This document shows, piece by piece, positions 43,002 to 52,239 of a stretch of 64,000 nt of DNA. The DNA is from JALOLV01 sp046295175. Lineage in GTDB: Bacteria; Bacteroidota; Bacteroidia; Cytophagales; Spirosomataceae. The translations under genes were made by a program, and so were the position numbers. The stretch is from positions 1-64,000 of the forward strand of contig JBKBNY010000002.1 of the NCBI GenBank assembly GCA_046295175.1, given 5' to 3'. Position 1 is the stretch's first letter. The number at the start of each line of letters is the position of its first letter. The notes below the pieces were generated by a model. It saw only the letters and a list, made by a program, of their open reading frames with translations, was not told the DNA's origin and did not search any database.

Positions 43002-43571
43002 TTATTTCAACAAACTAAAAATGAGAGGTAACCCAAAATGAGTCATTAAGATGCCCCCCGCCATAAAAGTAATGGTGGCAATGAGCGATGGCAGTTGCAG
43101 ATTCGACAGCCCCATGATGGCGTGTCCCGAAGTACAACCATTGGCGTATCGAGTACCAAAACCAACCAAAAATCCACCAAAAACAAAGAAAATCAGTCCT
43201 TTTAGCGAGAACAGATTAGCTATATCAAAAATCTCTGATGGCAACATTCCCGTAAAATCTGTCAAGCCTAATTCTTTTAGGTCGGCGATGGTCTTTTCAT
43301 TGACTATAATCTCGTTGGGGTTAGTCAGCAGATGAGTGCCGATAAATCCACCGACGAGAATCCCGCCCGCAAAAAACAGATTCCAAGATTCTTTCTTCCA
43401 ATCATACTTAAAAAAGTCGAGGTTTGCGGGTATCACCGCTGCACAGATATGTCGTAAATTTGAAGATAAACCGAAGGTTTTATTGCCCAAAAGCAACAAA
43501 GTAGGAACCGTAAGCCCTATTAATACCCCAGCTACCGACCAGTGCCAAGGTTGTTTCAGAAATTCAATCAT
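43002..43571 (-). CDS. YeeE/YedE half-transporter, large subunit
   Basis: 189 residues from the ATG at 43571 (MIEFLKQPWHW); a longer frame starts at 43607. Membrane segments and GFGTRYANGCTSGHAIMGL, the conserved Cys motif of YeeE/YedE, are visible. It should pair with the downstream 136-residue subunit to make a complete sulfur-compound channel. First gene of a three-gene operon ending with DUF2490. Confidence 0.88.
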   Translation of the reverse strand: MIEFLKQPWHWSVAGVLIGLTVPTLLLLGNKTFGLSSNLRHICAAVIPANLDFFKYDWKKESWNLFFAGGILVGGFIGTHLLTNPNEIIVNEKTIADLKELGLTDFTGMLPSEIFDIANLFSLKGLIFFVFGGFLVGFGTRYANGCTSGHAIMGLSNLQLPSLIATITFMAGGILMTHFGLPLIFSLLK

Positions 43572-43606
43572 ATAGCCTAAATATTTGATTATGAATAATT
43601 TGACCA

Positions 43607-43614
43607 CAAAAATA
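43607..43614 (-). promoter_or_regulatory. -7 box for the YeeE-DUF2490 operon
   Basis: TATTTTTG on the minus strand, 35 bp before the ATG at 43571. It also argues for the shorter start. Confidence 0.4.
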
Positions 43615-43694
43615 ATACAACAATTTTCAAAATCTATTAATTCGATAGATTAAATTAAATTTTAATATTTCAATTTTCATCAGATTAATATCGT

Positions 43695-43702
43695 TAGATT
43701 TG
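43695..43702 (+). promoter_or_regulatory. -7 box for the desaturase gene
   Basis: TAGATTTG fits TAnnTTTG, 42 bp before the ATG at 43744. Confidence 0.4.
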
Positions 43703-43743
43703 TATAATTTTTGTTGATTCTTACAATAACTAAAAAGTATAAA

Positions 43744-44724
43744 ATGCAATTATCGAACATCAGAATCGAGGTGATGAATTATATCGCCGAGAAAATGGAT
43801 GAGATTGTCAATGAGTATCTCAAACCAATTGAGCAAAACTGGCAGCCATCCGATTTCTTACCAGATTCGACCTCTGAGAATTTTTTGCCAGATGTAAAAC
43901 TCCTCCAAGAGTCGGCCAAAGAGCTTCCTTACGATTACATCGCTGTATTGATTGGCGATACTATCACCGAAGAAGCCCTGCCAACGTACGAGTCGTGGTT
44001 GATAGCCATGCAGGGAGTTGACCAAGAGAATCAGCCTAATGGCTGGACAAAGTGGATTCGTGCTTGGACAGCCGAAGAAAACCGCCACGGAGATTTATTG
44101 AATAAGTACTTGTATCTTTCGGGACGTGTGAATATGCGTGAAATGGAGGTTTCGACCCAGTACCTTATCGCCGATGGGTTTGATATTCAGACAGGAACTG
44201 ACCCTTACAAAAACTTCGTTTATACGTCTTTTCAGGAGTTAGCGACCAACATTTCGCACCGCCGTACGGCTACGCTTGCTAAGCAATTCGGCAATAGTAT
44301 CCTCTCTAAAATGTGTGGTGTGATTGCCTCAGACGAAATGCGTCATGCCAAGGCGTACAAATCTTTTGTGAGTCGTATTTTTGAAGTTGACCCATCAGAA
44401 ATGATGCTGGCTTTTGAAGATATGATGAAAAAGAAAATTGTTATGCCGGCTCACTTCTTGCGTGAAACGGGTATCCGAATTGGTGAGACTTTTTCGCATT
44501 TCTCGGATGCCGCTCAGCGTTTGGGCGTTTACACGACCAACGATTACATCGAAATCATGGAAGGATTGATTGCCGAGTGGAATATCGAAAAAATTGCTGG
44601 ACTCAACGAAGCTGGCGAAAAAGCCCGTGATTATATCATGAATCTACCGGCTCGTCTGCGTAGAGTTGCCGAACGTACAAAAATACCTACATTAGAATAC
44701 GAGTTTAAGTGGATTTCGGCTTAG
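43744..44724 (+). CDS. Acyl-ACP desaturase (soluble diiron)
   Basis: 326 residues from the ATG at 43744 (MQLSNIRIEV). The two diiron motifs are EENRHG (in WTAEENRHGDLLNKYLY) and SDEMRH (GVIASDEMRHAKAY), as in stearoyl-ACP-type desaturases. It should introduce a cis double bond into acyl-ACP in the cytoplasm using O2 and ferredoxin, tuning membrane fluidity. Regiochemistry cannot be told. Single gene with its own promoter box. Confidence 0.9.
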   Translation: MQLSNIRIEVMNYIAEKMDEIVNEYLKPIEQNWQPSDFLPDSTSENFLPDVKLLQESAKELPYDYIAVLIGDTITEEALPTYESWLIAMQGVDQENQPNGWTKWIRAWTAEENRHGDLLNKYLYLSGRVNMREMEVSTQYLIADGFDIQTGTDPYKNFVYTSFQELATNISHRRTATLAKQFGNSILSKMCGVIASDEMRHAKAYKSFVSRIFEVDPSEMMLAFEDMMKKKIVMPAHFLRETGIRIGETFSHFSDAAQRLGVYTTNDYIEIMEGLIAEWNIEKIAGLNEAGEKARDYIMNLPARLRRVAERTKIPTLEYEFKWISA

Positions 44725-44736
44725 TTAAGTCACCAC

Positions 44737-44762
44737 CCTGACAGGGTTCAAACCCTGTCAGG
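44737..44762. repeat. Palindromic repeat, copy 1 (possible terminator)
   Basis: CCTGACAGGGTT / AACCCTGTCAGG, a 12-bp perfect stem with a 2-nt centre, right after the desaturase stop. A second copy with the same GACAGGGTT core lies at 61727-61755, so this is an interspersed intergenic repeat rather than a local terminator only. Confidence 0.85.
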
Positions 44763-44875
44763 ATTAAATTCACATCCCATTTGTCGCAATATTTAAGCAA
44801 ATGAACCGAAAATTTGATAAGGGAATCTGAAAATTGCTAAATTCGCAGAAAATCAATAAGCAATTCCCTTATTAT

Positions 44876-47254
44876 ATGAAAAAACTCATTTTGTTGTTGA
44901 GTGTCGTTAGTCTCACGACATTTGCACAGCAACCTTCATCAGCCCCCCAATACAACGCAAACACTCGTTTTGAGCAACTGGGTGCTATGCTCCCAACCCC
45001 AAATACTTATCGTACTGCTTCGGGTGCTCCGGGTAAAGATTATTGGCAACAAAAAGCCGATTACGACATCAAAGTAGAACTTGATGACGCCAACCAGAGA
45101 ATCATCGGTACTGAGGTGATTACCTACACCAATAAGTCACCAGACGAACTTCGTTATCTTTGGCTACAACTCGACCAAAACCTTTTCGAGAAAAACTCTA
45201 TCAATGCCCTTAGCAAAACAGGTGGCGTAGAAAACCAGATGTCTTTCAATGCCATTCAGGGATTAAACTCTCCGAGTGCTGTCAGAGGTAATATCTCTGG
45301 CAATAAAGAATACGGTTACAAAATTACGGCCGTAAAAGACCTCAAAGGTGCCGATTTGAGATACACCATCAATAACACCATGATGCGTGTAGAATTGTCA
45401 ACGCCTATCAAAACTGGTCAGTTTTTCTCGTTTAGAGTAGATTGGAACTACAACATTACCGAATACTACGGTCGCTCAGGCTATGAGTATTTTGCCAAAG
45501 ATGGCAATTACAATTATTTCATCGCTCACTGGTTTCCTCGTATGGCGGTTTATGATGACGTAAACGGCTGGCAACACAAGCAATTCTTGGGTCAGGGCGA
45601 ATTCACATTGCCATTTGGCGATTATAAAGTAGAAATCACTGTACCAAACGACCACATCGTGGGTGCTACTGGCGAATGCCAGAACTACGACAAAGTGTTA
45701 TCGGCTACGCAATTACAGCGTATGAAACAAGCCGCAAACTCTAAGACACCAGTTGTTATTGTTACGCAAGATGAGGCTATCGCTGCCGAGAAAGGCAAAC
45801 CAAGCGGTAAAAAAACTTGGATTTATAAAGCACAAAATGTACGTGATTTTGCCTTTACGTCGTCTCGTAAATTTATTTGGGATGCCATGCAAACCGATGT
45901 TTACAACAATGGTCGCAAGATTTGGTCAATGTCTTTCTATTCAAAAGAAGGGAATCCGCTTTGGGGACAATACTCGACTCGTGTAGTTGAGCATACGCTT
46001 CGTTCTTACGGAAATCGTACAATCGAATACCCGTATCCAGTAGCAATCTCTTGCCACGCAACAGCGGGTGGCGGTATGGAGTATCCGATGATTAGCTTCA
46101 ATGGCGGACGCCCTGAGCCAGACGGAACGTACTCAGAGCAAGTAAAATATGGAATGATTGGCGTAATCATCCACGAAGTGGGTCATAATTTCTTCCCGAT
46201 GATTGTAAATACTGACGAAAGACAATGGACTTGGATGGATGAAGGTTTGAATACTTTTTGTCAGTACCTTGCCGAGCAAGAATGGGATAGAGATTATCCA
46301 TCACGTCGTGGCGAGCCGCAGTATATCGTTCCGTACATGAAAACCGATAAATCGCAACTTTCGCCAATCATGACGAGTTCAGATAACGTGATTTCGTTAG
46401 GGCCAAACGCTTACGCAAAACCAGCAACGGGTCTTAATATTCTCCGTGAAACAATCATGGGTCGTGAATTATTCGATTATGCTTTCAAAGAATATGCTCG
46501 TCGTTGGGCTTTCAAATCGCCACAACCGGCCGATTTTTTCCGTACGATGGAAGATGCTTCGGGTGTAGATTTGGATTTCTTCTGGAAAGGTTGGTTCTAC
46601 GGTGTTGAGCCAGTTGACCAAGACCTCGCCGAAGTAGAATGGTACAGCATTGATTCGCAAAATCCAGAGGTTATTAAGGCTGCTCAACGCAAAGAAGCCG
46701 AAGAAAAACGCCAAACATTGAGCAATATGCGTAACAAAACGGATATTAAACAGACGGTTGTTGAGGCAGATTCTACGATGAAAGATTTTTACAACAGCTA
46801 CGATAGATTTGCCGTAACCGAAAACGATAAGAAAAAATATGAGGCTTATTTGGCGAGCCTTTCGGATGAAGACCGTAAGTTAATCGAAGCAGGCAATAAC
46901 TTCTATGTATTGAAATTGAAGAATAAAGGTGGCTTGCCAATGCCAGTTATCGTGAAGATGGAGTTTGAAGACGGTACAAGCGAGGTAGTTCGCTACCCAG
47001 CCGAAATCTGGCGAGTGAATGATGTCGAAATCAAGAAAACGGTTACGACTAAGAAAAAAGTAGCTAAATTTGTACTTGACCCATACTACGAGATTGCGGA
47101 TATTGATACTTCAAACAACGCTTTCCCGCGTGAACCAAGTCAGCCGACACGTTTTCAGGCGTTCAAACAGCGTCCGTTTGGTGGAGCTTCAAACCCTATG
47201 CAAGAGGCCAGAAAAAATCAGCCTTCGGCAACCCAAACAAGTGGAAGAAACTAA
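44876..47254 (+). CDS. M1-family (gluzincin) metallopeptidase
   Basis: 792 residues from the ATG at 44876, with signal peptide ending TTFAQ. The zinc site is complete: His433-Glu434-x-x-His437 (HEVGHNFF) and Glu456 (WMDEGLNTF). The substrate-loop motif GGGMEYPMISF is a variant of the M1 GAMEN motif. The N-terminal part is the beta domain, and the C-terminal part is a helical or extended tail rich in Lys and Gln. It should cut peptides in the periplasm or at the surface. No T9SS domain is seen at the C-terminus. Confidence 0.9.
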   Translation: MKKLILLLSVVSLTTFAQQPSSAPQYNANTRFEQLGAMLPTPNTYRTASGAPGKDYWQQKADYDIKVELDDANQRIIGTEVITYTNKSPDELRYLWLQLDQNLFEKNSINALSKTGGVENQMSFNAIQGLNSPSAVRGNISGNKEYGYKITAVKDLKGADLRYTINNTMMRVELSTPIKTGQFFSFRVDWNYNITEYYGRSGYEYFAKDGNYNYFIAHWFPRMAVYDDVNGWQHKQFLGQGEFTLPFGDYKVEITVPNDHIVGATGECQNYDKVLSATQLQRMKQAANSKTPVVIVTQDEAIAAEKGKPSGKKTWIYKAQNVRDFAFTSSRKFIWDAMQTDVYNNGRKIWSMSFYSKEGNPLWGQYSTRVVEHTLRSYGNRTIEYPYPVAISCHATAGGGMEYPMISFNGGRPEPDGTYSEQVKYGMIGVIIHEVGHNFFPMIVNTDERQWTWMDEGLNTFCQYLAEQEWDRDYPSRRGEPQYIVPYMKTDKSQLSPIMTSSDNVISLGPNAYAKPATGLNILRETIMGRELFDYAFKEYARRWAFKSPQPADFFRTMEDASGVDLDFFWKGWFYGVEPVDQDLAEVEWYSIDSQNPEVIKAAQRKEAEEKRQTLSNMRNKTDIKQTVVEADSTMKDFYNSYDRFAVTENDKKKYEAYLASLSDEDRKLIEAGNNFYVLKLKNKGGLPMPVIVKMEFEDGTSEVVRYPAEIWRVNDVEIKKTVTTKKKVAKFVLDPYYEIADIDTSNNAFPREPSQPTRFQAFKQRPFGGASNPMQEARKNQPSATQTSGRN

Positions 47255-47276
47255 GACTTGATTTCTGAAATTCATG

Positions 47277-47309
47277 ATAGCCGTGCGTCACGTACGGCTA
47301 TTTTTTTTA
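47277..47309 (+). terminator. Terminator of the M1 peptidase gene
   Basis: ATAGCCGT (47277-47284) / ACGGCTAT (47294-47301), followed by eight T residues with one interruption. Confidence 0.85.
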
Positions 47310-47343
47310 TATAAATTTGATGAATATCTGCTATTAAATACAG

Positions 47344-47507
47344 TGTAAACTAAATAGTATGATTTTTTTCTCGCAGATTCCTGCTGATTTAGTAACGCAG
47401 ATATTCGCTGATTACTAATTCATTTGCGATGGTCTGCGACCGTCCGCGGTTGCGGTTTTTTAATTCTGCGACCTTCTGCGGGAAAAATTGCATATACTTA
47501 GTTTACA
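47344..47507. mobile_element. MITE-like element with imperfect terminal inverted repeats
   Basis: 164 bp. Its left end starts TGTAAACTAAATAGTATG and the reverse complement of its right end starts TGTAAACTAAGTATATG; similarity continues to ~38 bp, including a poly-T and a CGCAGA block. The interior contains five copies of the CGCAGA/TCTGCG word in both orientations. No coding capacity and no clear target-site duplication. It could be a non-autonomous transposable element or a folded intergenic repeat. Confidence 0.55.
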
Positions 47508-47723
47508 ATTTACTAAATTGCTAATATTAAATCATTTAACAATTTCTTAACATTGGATTTTTTCAAGATTATTGGCAAATAAGCAACTTTGTACCAAATT
47601 ATTACAACACCAATATATAAACGTAAAATTGTTATTAGAGTTATTGATTTTTATACATTGATTTTCGAATCATTTATTTAAGAAATCAGTAGCTAAAATA
47701 ACAGATAAACAACCTCTAAAATC

Positions 47724-49145
47724 ATGTTTGGTTTAGAAACAGACGTATTCTTACTTCTCTCATTTTGTCTTCTTGCTGCTTGCGTTTTTGAATTTATCAA
47801 TGGATTTCATGATACAGCCAATGCCGTAGCCACAGTTATTTATACAAATTCGCTCAAACCAACCCAAGCGGTTGTGTGGTCGGGTATTGTAAACTTCGTC
47901 GGGGTAATCACCGGCGGTGTAGGTGTAGGTATGAGTATCGTAAACCTACTACCTGTCGAATTATTGATTGACTCTAACGTATATCACAGTATAGCGATGG
48001 TTTTGGCACTTTTGTTTAGTGCTATCATCTGGAACTTCGGTACATGGTATTTTGGTCTGCCTGCTTCGAGTTCGCACACACTTATCGGTGCGATTTTGGG
48101 TGTGGGTCTTGGATACGCTCTTATTCCTGAAAATAAAATGGGAATGGCAGCCGTAAACTGGGATAAAGCCAAAGAAATCTTTGCGGCACTTTTCTTATCG
48201 CCTTTAGTCGGTTTTAGTTTGGCAGTTACGCTGATGTTTGTTCTTCGTAAAACATTGAGTAAAAAAGTCAGAAACCAAGTATTCGATGAGCCAAAACCAA
48301 ACGAAGAGCCTCCTTTCTTTATCCGTGCTATTTTGATTACGACTTGTACGCTCGTGAGTTTCTTCCACGGACGTAACGACGGACAAAAAGGTATCGGCCT
48401 TGTGATGTTGATTCTAATTGGTATTCTTCCTACATATTTTGCCGTAAATAAAACGATTGATTTCAAAGAAATTAAGCCAGATTTGGCAGTTATCGAAACC
48501 AATTTGGCAAAAATTGATACGTTACATTCTTCGACAACCGACCTTGAGCGTATCGCTAAAATCAAGAAGAGCGTTTCGTTTTTGCATAGCGTTGCCGACA
48601 GTGCGGGTAAAGTAGATAAAACAAACTCTTTGGATATTCGCAAAGCGATGCTTACAATCAGTAGCAACGTAAAGAAACTGATTGAAGACGACGATGTGGT
48701 GATGAGCCAAGAAGCTAAAGAAGAACTCAAAAAAGTAGCAACCAAAGAAGAAAAAGGTATCCGTCGCTACACCGACCACGCTCCGTTTTGGGTTATCTTG
48801 ATGATTTCGCTTTCGTTGGGTCTTGGTACAATGGTAGGCTGGAAACGTATCGTGGTAACTGTTGGTGAAAAAATCGGTAAATCTCACCTTACTTATGCAC
48901 AAGGTGCTTCGGCTGAGTTAGTGGCTGCTACAACCATCGGTTTGGCTTCATGGTTCAAGTTACCAGTTAGTACCACACACTCGCTTTCATCGGGTATTGC
49001 GGGTGCAATGGTGGCCAGTAAAGGTATCAAAAACTTACAGGCCAAAACCATAAAAAGTATTCTCTTGGCTTGGGTTCTAACTCTTCCTGTTGCCATTTTA
49101 CTTTCAGCGACATTATTTGTATTCTTCCGCTGGATTGTAGGTTAA
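47724..49145 (+). CDS. PiT-family inorganic phosphate transporter
   Basis: 473 residues, with two PHO4 repeats: GFHDTANAVATVIYTNSL with ASSSHTLIGAILG near the start, and FFHGRNDGQKGIG with PVSTTHSLSSGIAGAMVAS later. About ten membrane segments. A central hydrophilic insertion (~225-350) with many Lys and Glu separates the halves. It imports phosphate, probably with H+ or Na+ and as a metal-phosphate complex in bacteria. An OprO/P-like porin follows 145 bp later, which suggests a two-membrane uptake pair. Confidence 0.93.
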   Translation: MFGLETDVFLLLSFCLLAACVFEFINGFHDTANAVATVIYTNSLKPTQAVVWSGIVNFVGVITGGVGVGMSIVNLLPVELLIDSNVYHSIAMVLALLFSAIIWNFGTWYFGLPASSSHTLIGAILGVGLGYALIPENKMGMAAVNWDKAKEIFAALFLSPLVGFSLAVTLMFVLRKTLSKKVRNQVFDEPKPNEEPPFFIRAILITTCTLVSFFHGRNDGQKGIGLVMLILIGILPTYFAVNKTIDFKEIKPDLAVIETNLAKIDTLHSSTTDLERIAKIKKSVSFLHSVADSAGKVDKTNSLDIRKAMLTISSNVKKLIEDDDVVMSQEAKEELKKVATKEEKGIRRYTDHAPFWVILMISLSLGLGTMVGWKRIVVTVGEKIGKSHLTYAQGASAELVAATTIGLASWFKLPVSTTHSLSSGIAGAMVASKGIKNLQAKTIKSILLAWVLTLPVAILLSATLFVFFRWIVG

Positions 49146-49290
49146 GATTCCGTTTTTCTCAAATATCTTCGGGTGTTCTACTAAAAATAGAACACCTAAT
49201 TTTTTACTTCATTAATTTTATATTCTTTTTGCATAAATCCACGTCATAAGTAAAATATAAAATTTAGTTTGTAACAACACCAATAGAAAA

Positions 49291-50499
49291 ATGAATAAAA
49301 GATTTCTCTCTACCTTGTTCGGGGTGGCTACTTTTGCTATTATCTATCATCAAGCTACAGCTCAAACTGTTTATTTTCCCGACAAAAAACCACAAAAATT
49401 CAACGGTTTAAGGATTTACGACAACGACTCAACGTTTTCGCTCAATCTCCGATTCAGGATGCAGAATCGCCTCGGATTTACTTTTGATGATAAACTAAAT
49501 TATCTTTCGTCTGAATACTTTGTGCGTCGCCTACGCTTACGAATGGATGGATTTATGTGGTCGAAGAAACTGACTTACAATATCCAATTAAGTTTTAGTC
49601 GTGGCGATATGGACTGGGATAATACTGGCTTCCCGAATGTAATCAGAGATGCCTTCGTAACTTACAAAGCCACAAAAACCCTTAGTTTGATTATCGGACA
49701 ATCTAAACTCCCCGGCAACCGTGAGCGTGTAGTCTCTTCGGCTGAGTTACAATTTCCTGACCGCTCAACCGCCAATGCACGTTTCAATATCGACCGTGAT
49801 TACGGCGTACAATTTGTCAACGAATCTCATTTAGGTAAAACCGCTCTCTTTATCGTAAAAGGAGCAATGAGCTCAGGCAAAGGCCGAAATATTGGTACAA
49901 ATAAAGCAGGATTTGCCTACACGGGTCGGGTTGAATTATTACCGATGGGTGAATTTGCCATGAGAGGGGATTATTCGGAAGGGGATTGGATTCGAGAATC
50001 AAAGCCAAAACTCTCGATTGGGGCAACGTATCATATCAACAACAAAGCGTTGCGAAGTGGTGGCATTTTAGGGACTCTCCTACAAGAACCTCGCGATATT
50101 AAGCAAACCTTTGTAGATGCGATGTTTAAGTACGATGGCTGGTCTTTTTTGGGTGAATACATGAATCGAAATACTGAATTATCGCCAATTACAACCTCTA
50201 AAGATGGCAAAACAAGTGTTGTGGTTTACAATGGATTTGGCGTTAATACCCAAGCTGCGTACCAGTTTAAGAACCATTGGGAAGTTGGCGGACGCTACAC
50301 CATCGTAAAACCGACGGGTGATACTCGCCTATCAGAGCCACAACAGATTGATTACTCGGTAGGACTAACACGATACTTAAACTACCATCGCCTAAAACTA
50401 CAATGGGAGGCTGTCAGAACCAATCGATATGATTTAATCAATAAAGCTTCGCTCACGCCTAATTATACATTCCGTTTTCAGATTGAAGCGGGTATTTGA
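49291..50499 (+). CDS. Phosphate-selective porin O/P-like outer-membrane protein
   Basis: 402 residues with a signal peptide ending QATAQ. FSLNLRFRMQNRLGF and YFVRRLRLRMDGFMW near the start, then many amphipathic beta-strands and the GEFAMRGDYSEGDW block, fit the porin O/P family. The C-terminus FRFQIEAGI ends in a beta-strand. It is placed behind a PiT transporter, supporting phosphate or polyphosphate uptake, but family members can carry other anions. Confidence 0.88.
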   Translation: MNKRFLSTLFGVATFAIIYHQATAQTVYFPDKKPQKFNGLRIYDNDSTFSLNLRFRMQNRLGFTFDDKLNYLSSEYFVRRLRLRMDGFMWSKKLTYNIQLSFSRGDMDWDNTGFPNVIRDAFVTYKATKTLSLIIGQSKLPGNRERVVSSAELQFPDRSTANARFNIDRDYGVQFVNESHLGKTALFIVKGAMSSGKGRNIGTNKAGFAYTGRVELLPMGEFAMRGDYSEGDWIRESKPKLSIGATYHINNKALRSGGILGTLLQEPRDIKQTFVDAMFKYDGWSFLGEYMNRNTELSPITTSKDGKTSVVVYNGFGVNTQAAYQFKNHWEVGGRYTIVKPTGDTRLSEPQQIDYSVGLTRYLNYHRLKLQWEAVRTNRYDLINKASLTPNYTFRFQIEAGI

Positions 50500-50522
50500 T
50501 AGTAATTCTTCAAAAACAACTG

Positions 50523-50551
50523 AGCCTCATACTTCGGTATGGGGCTTTTTT
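50523..50551 (+). terminator. Terminator of the phosphate pair
   Basis: AGCCTCATAC / GTATGGGGCT with a TTCG loop (50523-50546), then TTTTT. Confidence 0.9.
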
Positions 50552-50570
50552 GTATCCGAATTAAACGAGA

Positions 50571-50597
50571 AAAAGTCGGTGCAAAGCCCCGACTTTT
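50571..50597 (-). terminator. Terminator of the TonB receptor/lipoprotein transcript
   Basis: AAAAGTCGG / CCGACTTTT stem; on the minus strand it is followed by TTTTTCTC. Confidence 0.7.
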
Positions 50598-50612
50598 CTA
50601 AACAACACCAAT

Positions 50613-50707
50613 ATGAATCAAGCTGAACCACGCACGAGGCGGGTCAAAATCTTGAAGCAGTATCAAAAACAGGTACGGTGCGTTCGGCTTGATTCATTTT
50701 TTGATAC
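50613..50707. repeat. Interleaved inverted repeats in the 3' region of the lipoprotein gene
   Basis: Pair B: ATGAATCAAGC(T/C)GAAC...GCAC, arms 50613-50635 and 50679-50698. Pair A: GTATCAAAAA (50660-50669) and TTTTTGATAC (50698-50707), a perfect 10-bp pair. The two pairs interlock, so the RNA could form a pseudoknot or switch between two folds. It sits between the lipoprotein stop and the terminator at 50571-50597. Confidence 0.7.
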
Positions 50708-50778
50708 CACTGATTCACCATACCTTAAGTTTTATTCCTTAAACAAATCTATTTCTGCAAGATTCGTGTGTAATACTA

Positions 50779-52113
50779 TTAATAATCAGCATTTTGTGGG
50801 TCCCAGTTTGTCCAACCTTCTGTCCAATCCGATGTTCCAAAAGCACCGATATTTGTATTCGATTCAAATCCACTTGGCAATGTTACGCCAGCACCAATCA
50901 ATTTTGATGAAGATGCCAAAGCTAAACCTGGTTTACCCGATGCAATATTGAAATTGGTAGGTAGGCCGAGTGCATCAATCGCAGGACCAAATTGGTTTTT
51001 GCGAGCAACATCTCTCAACATTGTTTCGTCGCCGCTAACAAGTGGTTTACCTTTAACCATACCCGCCATGATAATACCCGACAACTGCATTTTACCATTT
51101 TTGAAGTTATCTTGTGTAGCTGTTCCTTCTAACTCAAGGCCACCTCTTGCTTGCCAGTCGCCAACAAAAATACTGTTGTAAACCGAAATCGAGGTGTTAC
51201 GACGTAAACGCAATGCCGAGCGGTATTTTGCATTTACATTGCCTTGTGCGATGAATACACTCACGTTTGCAAATTTTGCTGATGTCTGAGGAGTTGCATT
51301 CGAGCCAGAAGCGTCGTTATCAGACTCAAAACCGTTAGAATCTGAGCAAGAACACTGGTCGGCTACGTTAGGGTCACGAAGCGAGTACGCATACTGTACG
51401 TTTCCGCTGTATCCCCAGTCTGTATCGAAATCGTCATCAAGGTTTTTGAACGAAACCAAGTGTTTTGCATTAACAGTACCACCAAACCACTCATAAGCGT
51501 CATCGCCATTGAAAGAAACCTGTACGTAATCAATCTCTGTACCCGAACCAACACCACCGAGTGTCAATCCGTTAATTTCTTTATCGGTCTCGAAAGCGAT
51601 ACCTGCAAACTCAATACGAACATATTTCAAAACTCCTGAATTATCGGCATCATCACTTCCACCAAAAGTAGATACGTTTTCACCTTCGATTGTAGCTGGT
51701 GTTTTATTTACCTTTGCATTTCCTAAGATGATAAGTCCACCCCAATCTCCGTAATTACGACTACCTTTTGCTTGAGCTGATGTAAAAACGATTGGCTTTA
51801 CAGAAGTACCACGAGCGATGATTTTAGCACCTGGTTTAATGATAAGTGAGCCTTTAGATGCCTTATCTCCCAAAACGATTGTACCTGGTTCGATAGTAAG
51901 CGTAGCACCAGCCTCTACATAGACAAAACCTTTCAAAAGATATTTTTCAGACTCTTTCCAAGTAGTATTGGCAGTGATTTTGCCAGATACCTCAACAACC
52001 TTACGATTTGATGGAGCAGGAATTACGATTTCTTCTTCGTCATCTCCACGATTACAAGCGTTGATTAGCGTTAATCCTAACGATAAAAGAAACAAATAAC
52101 TTAACTTCTTCAT
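50779..52113 (-). CDS. Beta-helix-like lipoprotein, partner of the TonB receptor
   Basis: 444 residues, lipobox LINAC (Cys20). The body shows repeated right-handed-parallel-beta-helix-like strands: VEAGATLTIEPGTIVLG, SLIIKPGAKIIARG, VKYVRIEFAG type (GVLKYVRIEFAG), IDYVQVSFNGDDAYEWFGG and SVYNSIFVGDW. It contains a short Cys pair (CSCSDSNG). Such lipoproteins often sit next to a TonB receptor in this phylum, here 126 bp downstream of one, and may bind the substrate at the cell surface. Substrate unknown; phosphate linkage is suggested only by neighbours. Confidence 0.82.
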   Translation of the reverse strand: MKKLSYLFLLSLGLTLINACNRGDDEEEIVIPAPSNRKVVEVSGKITANTTWKESEKYLLKGFVYVEAGATLTIEPGTIVLGDKASKGSLIIKPGAKIIARGTSVKPIVFTSAQAKGSRNYGDWGGLIILGNAKVNKTPATIEGENVSTFGGSDDADNSGVLKYVRIEFAGIAFETDKEINGLTLGGVGSGTEIDYVQVSFNGDDAYEWFGGTVNAKHLVSFKNLDDDFDTDWGYSGNVQYAYSLRDPNVADQCSCSDSNGFESDNDASGSNATPQTSAKFANVSVFIAQGNVNAKYRSALRLRRNTSISVYNSIFVGDWQARGGLELEGTATQDNFKNGKMQLSGIIMAGMVKGKPLVSGDETMLRDVARKNQFGPAIDALGLPTNFNIASGKPGLALASSSKLIGAGVTLPSGFESNTNIGAFGTSDWTEGWTNWDPQNADY

Positions 52114-52239
52114 TTTTGAAAATATTTAAAATAATTGTTTGATTGCAATAATGTTTTAGTTGTTTGCGAGTTTATGGGTTTGATTGTTTGTGCATTACAG
52201 ATTCTCTAACAGCCAAACAACAAAACATTCAAACAACTT

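Larger units (their letters stand above)
47255..47723. other. Intergenic region with terminator and MITE-like element
   Basis: 469 bp without a gene. It holds the M1 peptidase terminator (47277-47309), a 164-bp element with terminal inverted repeats (47344-47507), and then ~215 bp of AT-rich leader to the phosphate transporter. Confidence 0.6.

Noticed and set aside
47350..47500. A short gene inside the MITE-like element
   Set aside because: All frames are interrupted by stops and no start or ribosome-binding context is seen.
50613..50951. A 112-codon plus-strand frame starting MNQAEPRTRR
   Set aside because: It begins inside the inverted-repeat element and runs antisense to the end of the lipoprotein gene; no family resemblance.
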